Shown here: one piece after another, positions 37,297 to 49,400 of the stretch
How the letters are laid out: the number at the start of each line of letters is the position of its first letter
Position numbering within the stretch: the first letter of the stretch is position 1
Assembly: GCF_023343835.1 (NCBI RefSeq)
Contig: NC_064437.1
Coordinates: forward strand, 48,275,972 to 48,339,971
Direction of reading: 5' to 3'
DNA from: Lagopus muta
Lineage: Eukaryota > Chordata > Aves > Galliformes > Phasianidae
Length of the DNA stretch: 64,000 nt
Notes under the pieces: generated by a model
Told to the model about the DNA's origin: nothing
Databases searched by the model: none
What the model saw: only the letters and a program-made list of their open reading frames with translations
Translations under genes and position numbers: made by a program

Positions 37297-38053
37297 ATTG
37301 TGAAATGAATGCACACACACAGTATTAATTTGCAAACAAAGTTTGGGGACAAAGGTATCATTTTGCAGACAAAATTTGATTTGCTGGTGTCTGCGCTGTA
37401 CAATGTAAATACAGAAGCAGCAACCTCTTCACTGAATGCAGAATCTTTAAATCTACATGCTTGTACGCAAAAAGAAACAAAGTTGCTGTTTGTATCAGTT
37501 GTGTTGGCCTCTTACTCAGTCTGAGCTGAGTTCTAGGCTTTGCTGCTTTTGAAATAATGCATACAAAATCTGGTAAGTCTGCATCTGTATTGAAGTTTGA
37601 GCTGTAGTCAAACAGTCATTTAAGGAAGGGAGCACAGATTTTTCCAGAGGTCGGCTTGCAAGATCTGTGTGACTTCTGCATGCATGCAGGTCTGATCGGG
37701 CAGGGTTTCGCTTGTGGATTTCAATTTGTGGATGTACTGAAGAAGGCAGCTGGGGTGCCTGAGTTACTGCTAGCAAATGCTAGATAGAACCTGTGTTCTG
37801 CATCCTGGCTGGTAGGCTCTGTTCTGCTGACAGCTAGAAGAGGAATGTCCTTCACAAAATGACACAGTTGTTCATGAATTGCACTGGATGAGACCATTTC
37901 TATCATCTGGTTTCTACATTGGCTAATTCCAGATGTTTCGAAGAAGATGCCAAAGCCTCTCTGTAGCCAGTCCATATGAGATGATTTTCTGTTGCCTCCT
38001 TTGGTTTGTGCTCTGCTTAGTCTCAGATGCAGATGAGTTTATATTACTTGGGA

Positions 38054-38082
38054 GGGGGGGGGGGGGGGGGATGGGGGGGGGG
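38054..38082 (+). repeat. Poly-G tract
   Basis: A run of 17 G, then AT, then 10 G. It can form a G-quadruplex and is prone to sequencing and assembly error. Confidence 0.9.
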
Positions 38083-38226
38083 AAGGGGGAAGAAAGCAGC
38101 AGCCCTGCCTGTTGTAACTGCAGCTCATCTAATTAGCCTTTCATTACATCTTAAATCCACTTAGGGACTTACTTTTGATAGTTTATGACAACATGTTCTT
38201 CAAGTGAGCATTTGTCTCTTTTGTAT

Positions 38227-38228
<2 letters not shown>

Positions 38229-38257
<29 letters not shown>
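38229..38257 (+). repeat. Poly-T tract (29 T)
   Basis: An uninterrupted T run about 150 bp after the poly-G tract. It could be the reverse complement of a retroposon A-tail, but no element body is recognisable beside it. Confidence 0.9.
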
Positions 38258-38260
<3 letters not shown>

Positions 38261-41200
38261 GTGGTCTCCTGGTTTTGTGACCTCTCTATGTGCCTCATGT
38301 GCTATTATTCCCTTTCAAGTAGTGATCATTAACTGTTCATCTCACAGCTAAGAGCACCCCTGGAATTTGTATAGGAGATTGAAATCTGCTCCTTATTACC
38401 CTCCATCATGCCAGTGATACAGTCCAGTGTTTGCAGCACACTGGACAAAAGTTTTCATTGAGTTCCCATGATGATGTTGATAATGCAAGTATCAGAAAGC
38501 ACATAAAGACATCTGAATGACAAAAGACAGCCCTAAGGTCTTAGGCTGTCAGTTGGGATCAACATATTACCCACATTGTTACCTCTTTCTGTAAGTCAGG
38601 AAACTGTATTCTTCCCAGTATACTGCTGTTCAACATTAATACATGGCCGTTCCCTATTAGCATAAACATTTGACATATTGTAGGCCAACCACTCCAGCTT
38701 TATTTTCCAAGATAAAGTGATTAAATCTTTACACTATGTCTTTGAATTCAGAAGATATAAATTGAGATTGGAGATCTGGTTGGATTGTAATACAGCTTTC
38801 CGGGTCAGTGGAGGAAGCTCTTTCGCCTGAGTCGTTGAAAACCAAAGGGAACAAGAGCTTTGAAACACGTAGCACAGGGAACAACCTTGCACTGTGTAGG
38901 AGATGATGTGTTTTCCTCCCAATCTTTCAATCTCTATTTTGTGTCCAATAACATTTTCTGTGTAAGGAACATATTTATGGCAAGGTTTCACAGGCCAAAT
39001 TTCACTCCATCTTGTTTTGTCTGAGTGCCAGCCAGTTTGCTGTGAAAAGTCAGTGTCCATAAAGTGTAATAAAGGACTCCATGGTGTAACTGCATTCATA
39101 TGCAGCTAGAGTTATAGCTCCCATTAACAGTTTAGGCCAGACTGTGATCTCATTTATTCCAGTGCAAATCTAGAATAATTCCATGTTGCTACTCCTGATT
39201 TACATCAATGACTTTCAGATCAGTCTTGCCATGTATAAATAAGACTGAATGTTGTTTGGTACCACTGCTACCAAATGTTCTTCTCTCTGCTTACTGAAAG
39301 ATACTGCGTTTTATTAGCAGTTGTATGTTAGAAACTTCAGAGTTCTTCTGGAAAAAGACATGATCAACTGTATAATGCTTCCTGGTCCTATGTTGGTGCA
39401 CTGCTTAAGCACTGTCTACTCCAAGGGCCTTTTTTTTTTCCAGTGCACTGCACCTAGGCCAGAAAGAAACTGTACCAGACCTCACTGATTGGATGTTTTC
39501 ATTGACCTTTGGTTGATATAAGTCATCTTGAGAAAGTGTGGAAAATTGGCCCCTGATAAAAAGCTGTCAAGTCTTCAAACCTCATCCAGTGGTGTGTTAG
39601 ACCTGAATCGTCAGAGCTCTCAGCAGTAATTGAACTTCTTCATTCTGCTTATGGCATGAAGCTTATGCAAACAGCAAGATTACAGAGAGACTTTCCGTAT
39701 CTCATAAAGCTAATTTCTTTGCTGAAAAAATAAATAAAAAAAGAAAACTCCTACCCAGCATTTTGTAGGCTCAGCCACATCATACATTGATGATAAATAA
39801 ATCTAAATAAATGCCTTCTGTACATAGAAAAGCAAGAAAAACAGTTAGGAAGCATGCCAAAGGTGGTTGGAGATTAAAAAAATGAAGAGGATAGGTTTTT
39901 AATCAGCTTTTCTTCTGATACCATCTTCACCTCCTCCCCTCCAGTTGCAGGAGCAGCACAGTTTGGTACTAGCATGTAAAGGCAGGGATTTTCTTCTTGC
40001 ATGCCAGAAACCCCACTGCAGGGAAGCGTTTGCTATTCTGTCTTGTCTGTTTTAGGTTGGCTCAAGGACTGAGTGAAAGCAAATTGCTTTTTACATTGAA
40101 GACTAAAGCATTTTGTAAGGTAAGATCTGTTTACACACAGTTATTCTGTATCACATTCTGTTGCAAGCTACACCTGTGCCAACCTCAGAGCAAAATAGCA
40201 CAGTCAACAGAACCAGAACTTGATTCCCTATGTGTAAACTACACTTCTGTGCAAAGCCCTTCATGCAGCTGGGGGGGGATGTCTTTTATGCATTTCACAT
40301 TTAACTGATTGTCTCCTTTAAGTTACATTAAGGGTTACATAAAGCATTGGGCTTATTCAAGAATTTTGGAGATTTTATTTCTTTATATGAAAATTTTCAT
40401 ATTAAAGCTGAGTGAACCAAGGCAGCACAGGCAGAAGGAAACATAATGAGACAAAGAAAAAGAAGTATCCTGTAATTGGGTCATGTTGGAAAGTTTTTTC
40501 TTATGACTAGAAGTCTGAACACTCAGACTGGTACAGATGAAAGAAAATCCTGCTGAAGGAAAGGCATTCTATTAGAGCAGGGGGTTCTTGAATAAATGCA
40601 GGGACTTGAGGAATGCATTAAGCTAATCCTTCAGTCTCACAGTGTAATGCTATGATTTGACAGCAGGGATCTGTATGTTTTCTACAACTAGAGATATTTT
40701 GAGGAAAAATATAACATTTTTCACTAATTTCTTACATACAGACATGAATTCCCTATGGTCTAGAGTTTGAAAACTGGGCTAGGGCATCTTTTGTGGTGTG
40801 ATCAGTGGTGTCTGGTTTAGAAACACTGTCTAGAGAGCAAGAACAATACCATTCTGTAGTGCAAAAAATGAATAATTTGCCTGTCAATTCTTGGTCAGAG
40901 TCTTGTGAACTCTAAAATGAGGCGTATCATACAGTTAGGAGGCCTGGTATACTCATTTATTTCTTGCCTCCTTTGAAAGGAACATTAGCAGAATTAACCA
41001 TTAGAAAGTTGTTCTAGAATGGATGATAGGAAATGATGCTACAAAACTCGTGAAGTTCCATCTCAGCTCTGGAACCAGAAGAGAGAAGAGTGGTGGTTTC
41101 AGTGTGTTTTCTGTTCTGTGAAAAGCTGGAAGAGCACTTCAGAATTAACTCAGTCCATTTATAAGACAACTTCAATCTAACTCTCTAACACAAACCACAA

Positions 41201-43142
41201 ACCATCTATTTTCTATAACCGATTTCATTCATAGTTTGATGATGTTCTAGCCTTTCAGTGCAGTGTAATCTTCTATACAATTGCTTTCTATTGAGGGAGT
41301 ATTACAGCATTATTGATATCAAATGGAGTCACTAGCAAATGCATTTTCTTTTCTTGTTTACCTAACTACATTCCAATCATTAAAGTTTTATCGTTTAAAA
41401 GTACTTATCATATTACTTTGGCAAAGAAATAATTTGCTATTTGTGCCCATCTGGTGTAGTACTTGGTCTCCAAATGGATGACCACAGTTCATAAATGTTG
41501 CATTTGAGAACCACTACTGTTTGTTGACAGCACAACAGATTGTGCTGAGGAAAAAAGCGTATCTAAATCATTTAGATTATTAAAGAAGCTTAAAAGACAT
41601 TAGAAGGAATACACCAGTGTTTACTCATTCATTGACTACTCCAGTCTTTTTCTTATTATCTTTAATATTCTTCATGTATATATATTGCTTCACACAAAAT
41701 GTTCTATGAGTTTCAATCCATTTAAATGGCTCTACAACACTGAGAAATCCAACAACTGGCTACTGAATAAAAATCAGAGTACAAAAATAACTCAGAAGAG
41801 TCCAGGTTAGTGATCACACCAACAGTAACTGGAAAGATGAACAAGCAGCAAAAAAGATGGAAAGTCTACTTTGTTGTTAAAATGATTTCAGTGATTACTA
41901 AAAGAGATCTCTGCAGATAGATGTTTAAATGTGATTTATGAAAAATGCAGCTACTCACAAATGATCAAGCAAAGAGCAACGTATTACAATTACAGCTTCT
42001 AATTGGTGACATTTAGGGGCACCATTTTTCTAAGTTGATTGCCTTAAAGCTGGTATTTTGCAGATATAAGGAATCTTGATATCTATATTAGAGTTATACA
42101 CATTTCTAAATCATTACAAAGAGAGATGGTTAGATAGGAATTGTAAGAATGGAGGGCATTGAGTAGATTCATTCCAATAACCCTGTTAATTGCCCTGAAA
42201 TACACAATCACTTAATAACTGGTTTGCTAGCAGGGCACAAAGGATATTTCTTTGTTTTCTTCTTGTCTTTGGGGCAAAGCACACAATAATCTGTTTTTAG
42301 CCTTAAGTCCATACAATTATTTTCCCTGAGTGCTGATATGATCACTGGATGAAAGAGCAGGTATCTTTTCTACCCTTGCATAAATGCTTTAAGGTGGCTC
42401 GTGTGCCTTCAATACAATCTGCTGGGATTTTCTAATGGACCAAAGTAAATCTCTGTTATTTGGAGCAAAATCTTAGGAAAAAACAGACAATGCAAAAATG
42501 AACGTTTACATTTGACCACAGGAAAGAAATCCAGCTACCCCACTGATATATCCAATTATCTTAACCATGCCCAGAAAGAGCTGAGTTCCTCAGAATGGGG
42601 TAAAAAAACAGCATGTTAAAAGCAGAGTCACCGAGAATTATGTTAAAGGAAAAACTCACTATTGAAATTGAACTCAAGTTCCCACTCCTTTCTAAGGTTC
42701 GCATCTGGAGATGGCTTTCTTCCCTGAGGAAACAGATTACCAAAAAATTCATTCAAGAAATGAAATTCCATTGTGAAGCCTCCCTCTCCTTCTAGGAACT
42801 CAGATTCACTTCTGTTGCCCATAACAGCACAATTCCCAAGGTTTGTGAATTATTTTTAGTTGCAGAAATTATTTCTCCCGATGGAACAGAGTTCTTGGGC
42901 AGAAAACAAATAGATAACATATAGAGAAACGCCTGTACCCTTCTCATCCTTTCACATGCACACATACACACCCTGTTAGATATTTGTGGTCTCAATTTTG
43001 CATTAGTTACTGAAATTAGAAGTAAGTCTTGCTCTGGGCTCCAAAACCCATTATTGGTTCAGCTCATGAGAGTGCAAGTCCATCAGGCTCCTTTGAAAAC
43101 CATAGCTACCTACTTTTATGAGAAGCACATGCCCCCGTTGGA

Positions 43143-43471
43143 CTATCTTGAGCTGTGCAGGTGAGCACTGAGCACCTCTTTTGCTTTGATGAGGGCTGTT
43201 ACCGCTGGTGTTTCCATGTGAGGGGTCACCCCTTTCCCTTCCCAAGAAGCACTTTCTGCAGAGATGACTGATCGTGCAGTGGGGATGATGATGTAGAAGT
43301 TGGTATCATCTACTTGGTATGTCTGTGGGGAATGGGACCCACCACTGGTCTGTTCCCCAATAATGAGTGCTCTGCCCAGCCTCTTCATTATGAAGACAAA
43401 CTCCTCAGCAGCCCCAGCCGTCACAGCACTGGTGAGGATTATCAGTCCTTTCTGGGAGCCATACCTCTCCC
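43143..43471 (-). CDS. RBP3: RBP3 coding exon 4 (C-terminus of repeat 4)
   Basis: The acceptor is CTGGCAG|GG. The exon encodes [20 protein letters not shown], then [19 protein letters not shown] and the final helix, ending at TAG (43145-43143). Confidence 0.96.
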
Positions 43472-46400
43472 CTGCCAGAAAGAACAAAAAGCATCACAAA
43501 GTTTGGCCATTTTCAGAGATTTATTTCTGCAACTAAGCCAATGTATACTTAACTCCCTTCTTGCTATTAATAAGCAAAGATTTTGAAAACCTACTTTGTA
43601 TCTACAATATTATTAAATCACTATTTTCCCTATTCCAGCTGCTACAGTGTAAGAAATACTGTCACTCTGTATGGTGTTCCTGTGCCACCAGTTTCTAATA
43701 TGAGCTCCAACAGCTGGGAGGCCAGTTGATGGTTACTACTGCTGGCTTGGACTTCCACTGGAGCTCGTGGAGCAGTGGGATATGCAGGTGAGGAAAACGA
43801 CCTTTTTCACTTCCCCAGCAGGAGTACTCAAAACTCAGCCAGCAGCATCTTCAATTACATTCTCATCTCTGCTCTAGAAACATGGCTGTCATCGTGCTTA
43901 GCCTCCAAACCATGCAGGCGGCATTTTATGAAACTATAATTACAGTGGTTTCCCACAGGCTTTTTATAGTCTATAAATGGAAGCTGTTGCACAGCCTTTG
44001 TCCCAGGCCCTTCAACAAATACCCCCTTAATTTTTTTCTGTCAGCCAAGTTGTTACATTCCCTTACATAAACCATCTGATGGAGTAGTTCTCTTTAATCG
44101 TATTTTCAATATATCTGAGTACACTGAGTACTTTTTGAAAGCTTAGATCATTGAAACTATGACCAATGTGTCATAAGTGGGACTTGATAACTTGAAAGTT
44201 ACTTAAAACTGCTTTAAAAATGTCATTCCTTAAGTTAAGTAAATCTAATTCTCATATTAAGCTGTAAGAGAGGGGCCAATAGCATGGTAATTAATTTTCA
44301 CACCATCTTTGTCTTCTCATTTCACTGTAGACTTAATATCCATTAGAAGACCCTTTTCACAGTAGATATATATAATACAGGACCAGATCCAGCTCCTTTG
44401 AAGTTAATATGAGTCTGCCTGTTCTCTTTGATGGGAACTGGAATGTGTCCATAGTAATCATACCCCCTTAGCACAGCCCACCTCTAACTGTCTGAGAGAA
44501 TAGATGGACCCTGCAGCCTGCCACGAAGTTTAACTGTTTCAGTATACTCAAAGCCAGTAACTGCAGATACCGTGTAACACCTCTTTCAGAAGTCTCTCAG
44601 TTTTAAAGGGGAAAAGAATTGAAGCCAGTATTTAAGGCTGTCCAGTTCTCTAACTACACTTCATGAGCACTGAAGATCTCTCTCCCTGCATGTTGCAGCA
44701 TCCCATCAACTTCTGGGGACGATGGGGTAGGGTGTGACACATCACTAAGTGGTCCAAACGCACTCAGATGTGCAAAATTTAATGCCTCGTTTGCTCTTGC
44801 CATCTCTAGACAAATTGTGCTACTGCCTGTATTCTCATCTACTGAAATAGTATTTGAAGATCACACAGGTAGAAACTGAAGTGCTACAGGTAAAACTTAA
44901 GTGAGTATTGGAAGGGATACTACAAGTCTAAGCAGCAAGGGGTTTATTTTTGTCAGCTTCATAGCAGTAAGTCGTAGTTGCCATCAACTGAATTCAGCTA
45001 AAATTCTGTGGACCAGTTAATAAACTTCTGCATCCAACATACTACACTGCTAGGAATGATTTAGGATAGCATTAGAGACAGGACTGAGATGCACATTTTT
45101 GTTACTACAGCTTGAGCTAGTTGTAGCAGGTGCTTTCTTCTAATGAGTTATAGTATCTGATGGCTCCCTCTAAAACACAACACCAGAAATGTGAAGCCAC
45201 TCTGAAAATAAATTGTCATTCTCACCTCTGAGCTGTGACTGAGTCCATATTTCCTTTACTGAGTCACTGGGTCTGTCATAAACTTTGTCCAGCAGAACAC
45301 GATGTCCTTCATCGAAGAAATATGAGCATAAGATTGGTATGGAATTGGTGTAACCTCCAATATTGTACCTTTTCAGAAATTTAGAATATGAAGAAAATAA
45401 GTGAAAATTTGTTGCAGACGCTAAATCTCCCTTCCAAGTACATAATTACTGGGAGTACTTAATGCTACATTTTGATGTGTTTACATTCATTCTCCTCCAC
45501 CAGCAGAAACAAAGTCCCATCTAACAGGCTGGAATTGTTACTTCCTACAGTTGGCTACAAATGTAAACAGAACACAGAGAAGTCTGTTTTTCTCTCGATT
45601 CTCTATGAGAAAAAAATATCAGAAAGTACACAATGGCTTTTAATTTGTAGAGAAACATCAGGTTTGTTATTCTTCTGCTTTGACTAATCCACAGTGTCAC
45701 TGATAAAGGCAGTGTGAATAAATACCTAACCTGAAGGACAAAGCAGCTGTCAGTGCACAGATTTAGGAGGCAGTGATCTGAGTTACTGCCAAAAAAGCCA
45801 AGTCCTGCCTATTGGTGGTAACAGACTGGCCAAGGTGGAGGAGCACTGATATTTGTTGTCTTCTTGCTGCAGAGTCATCCCTCCCCAAGAGGATTAATTT
45901 GACTATCAGATATAGCCAAGAAGTCAACATGACCTCCTGCACTTTCAAGAAAGGAAAGAGGTGTTTAAGGTGCATTTTCCCATCTAGCCACAATATACAA
46001 TGCATTGTCAACCTTGTGCAGCTGGCTGAACAGCAGAGAGATGGAAGTATTCACCAGAGAGAAGCCAGGCAGCAAGATGACAGAGCAGCTGCCTGCCCTG
46101 CAGTGTATGCCTCACAGACTTGAGCTGGTGAGGTACAGAAGATTTTGAAGGAAAAGCAAATGTCAGACATCTCCCTCCTCTGCAAACATCAGTTTAGAGG
46201 CTTCTCCAATTATCAAACTTGTTGTCAAGAAAAAGAAACGGCTTATGATGAACACAAGAAACATTTTGACAAGACAATAGAAACAGAGCAATGCTGGAGA
46301 GCTCTTTCTGGGACTCTCCAGGGCAGAAAAACTGCAGAAACTTTAGTCAGTAATACTAACTGAGCAGCTGTGAGAATTTTAACTCAACTCTTTCGGGCAA

Positions 46401-49400
46401 GATCTTCCTTCACTACAGAATTTTTGTGTGACATTAGGAAAGATATCTAGTTTACCAGTATCTTTGTTCTCTGTGCTGTGATAAATAAAAATATGGAGTT
46501 GGTGAGTAGCCAAGGAGGTGAACTTGTAAGGTGAGAGACATTATGTATTACGGTTGATCTTATGCAAAATTGGAATTATCAGTTTTGCCCTAAAATAATC
46601 ATGCTGACTTAGTTTGAGTTTCAAAATGTAAAATGCTTGGGGTTCTTTTTATATGATTTCAGAGACCGAGCCTTCTCAGTGCTCCCAGGTCTGCTTTTTC
46701 AAAGGGGTGGAAATAAAATAAAGATTTAAAAAAAAAAAACAAAGCAAGCGAAGAAAAAGACTATCCTGGGATGTGGCATCATCCTTGCTACTTTGTTGGC
46801 CCTAGCATGAGTAATGAATTGTGAAAAATCAGAGGAAGAAAAGTGAAAGCCCTGGCCCTATCTCAGGTCTATTTAAAGGTAATGATATCTCTGCCTAAAT
46901 GAATTTCAGTGCCAGGTGATTTTGATTGACTGTTATACTGCCTCATTTGTACTCACACAGTGGGAGCTGTGCTCATCTTTTCCTGCATGTGCTGCAAATC
47001 CCAGAAGAAAACTAAGAAAATTGACAACTTTTGAAAGACTCATTATAGCAATAAACAGAAATTGCTCCAGTATTAAAAACTGGCTCTTTTTAATTGTTGT
47101 TTATAACATTTTGGGCTTATAAACTTTTGAAAACAAGGCAAGGGAATAAACTATAGAAATATTTTATGGGAAATGTACCCTTCTGGTATTCATCTGCACT
47201 GATAGCTGACAACAAATGGATGCCATCTTCTGGCTTATTAAACTTTGAGCACTGTTGACACACTGGAGTGTCCAACACAGTCCCAAAAGAGAAGGCACAG
47301 GACTGCTGCACAGCAGGGTCTAGGAGTGCCAGAGTATTTTTCAGGCAAGAGAGTGCCCTTAGGCCACCCTTGTGCTCTGTGCATAAGAGTAATTCTGTAC
47401 AAGGCTGACTACCCAGTATAATTTGGCAGATATGGCAGTCTAGATGCTGCAACAGGCTTATACGTGATCTGTTTGTTTGACCATTTGACTTGACCACTGC
47501 CTGCAGTGAAATATTCAATTAGGCCATACATATATAATTATTACAAGACACATGCAGAGTTAGATTAGAAAGAAATCAGAGAAAGAAAACAGATGTTAAG
47601 TCCAGGATTGTGTCCTGCAGCGTATCCCGTAGATTTGCCTATTTAGTTTTAAACATCTCAAGTGATAGTACAGTTTCTCTTTAGATATACTTCCAGACTG
47701 TTATTGTTTTCTTTGGCTGATTTCCTTTTCTCATTTAATTCCAGTAATATTACTCTGTAAACAGGACAGTAAGGCATGTAAAGCTAATTCTCTGTTACAA
47801 ATAAAATGCTGTTTCAAAAGAGGTTTGGTTATTTGCCATTCAAAGGTTTACCTCATGTCTATGATTAATGCATCTGTGTGAACAATTTTCTTCCAAACAT
47901 GCTCTACCAGTAGATCAGACACCTGGGTTAGAAGTTCACAGTCTCCAAACATATCAAATCTCAGATAGCCGATATTGTTTTCCAATACGTTTGTGTGGAA
48001 TGAAAATTTAATCAGATCTTCAAAAACTTCTGGGGAAGGGATCTGAAAGAGTTTGGAAAAACAAAACAAATCATTTGCTGGCACTGATATCTTGGCAAAA
48101 GATTTAAAAGGAATTTTGTGAGCCAGGATTAGTCCAGGTGGAACACACCTAAGAAACTGACCAAATTTGAAGAATGATAATGTAACAATATTAAAACTTC
48201 TGCATATTTAACTTAGTTTGGCATTGCTTGCTTTGCCCAGTATAGGATCCCTCAATAGCATGTTAAGAAACTGGATCAGGCCCCCATTTGTCAAGTCTCA
48301 GTTCATTTTTCAAAAATACAGGAATTTCCTTGGGCCAAAGAGACTAAGAAGGCCACAAAAACCGCCCCAGGCCCGCAGCATAAGTCATCATCACAGACCT
48401 GCCACCCAAGTCCTTCTGTTTCCTCCAGCAATTCTTTCTAATGAAGGCATTTGGGGCCTTTTTAGTCTCATGGTTGGGCTTAGCTGACAAACAGCTGCTG
48501 GCTACAGGTGAAACCATTCCCAGGCACTGATAACAAGCCAGCTGCTGTGACAGTGAGGGACTTCATGTGTTGGGCATGCGCTGGCATGATAATCAGGTAG
48601 ACATGTGTTAAGTCTTTTCATATGGTAGCCTTGTGCATGGAATTTCATGTTAAGCTGTGATTAATTTCGTTTTTGTTTATCTGGATGTTATTAAACAGCA
48701 GACATTTTTTTCATAGTAAAGCATAGCCAACTAATAAAGTTGTTCTAGTAACCCTATATTATTTGGAGACAAAGTCTGTTGCTATTGCCAAACTTATGTA
48801 TTGCATACATATTTCTGAAAACTGAAGATTCTCCAGCTTATGGAGATAAGGCTTTGGTATATATATTACTTCTGTGACCTTCTGCAATGTGGGTTTTTCT
48901 CCTCAGGGTCTTTGTGAAAATGGTTGTATACTTGCTTTTTAATCAGTTTCTTTTTCTGCTGTGGCTCAGCCCCAGGCAATCCATAGCTTTATAGTGAAAA
49001 GAACAAAGAATCAGCAATGCCACATGAGAGGTGCTCTCCCAACCTGCAACACGATCCAGAACTTGGGAGACATCTGTGCTTGACACAGTTTAAGCATCAC
49101 ATTACCTTATGTGATACATAAGGTAATACTCCCTTTACCTTGGGGAGTATTACCTTATGTATCACACTTCTGCCTGCCCTGAGCTTCTTCAGCATTCATT
49201 ATATATGCCAAAATTTCAACCATAAATTCAAAAGTTTCGCTGGCCAATAGTGTTGATCTAATGCTGAGAGCAAACTCAATTGAGCCCTCTTCTGTACTTT
49301 CTTTCTCATTGTACCTTGTAAAAATAACCACTGTTCTTGACTGTAAACATATAAGTCTGAGCTGCTGAGTTTGTCATTTCCAATCCAATTCCCAGTGACA

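Larger units (their letters stand above)
37297..43142. other. Convergent intergenic interval between ZNF488 and RBP3
   Basis: It contains the 3' UTR tails of both genes, a long G tract and a T tract. No coding exon is recognised. I found no minus-strand AATAAA in the first 600 bp beyond the RBP3 stop. Confidence 0.7.

Noticed and set aside
39997-40308. 103-aa plus-strand open frame between ZNF488 and RBP3
   Set aside because: No domain, no supporting splice or promoter signals, and composition like the surrounding AT-rich DNA.
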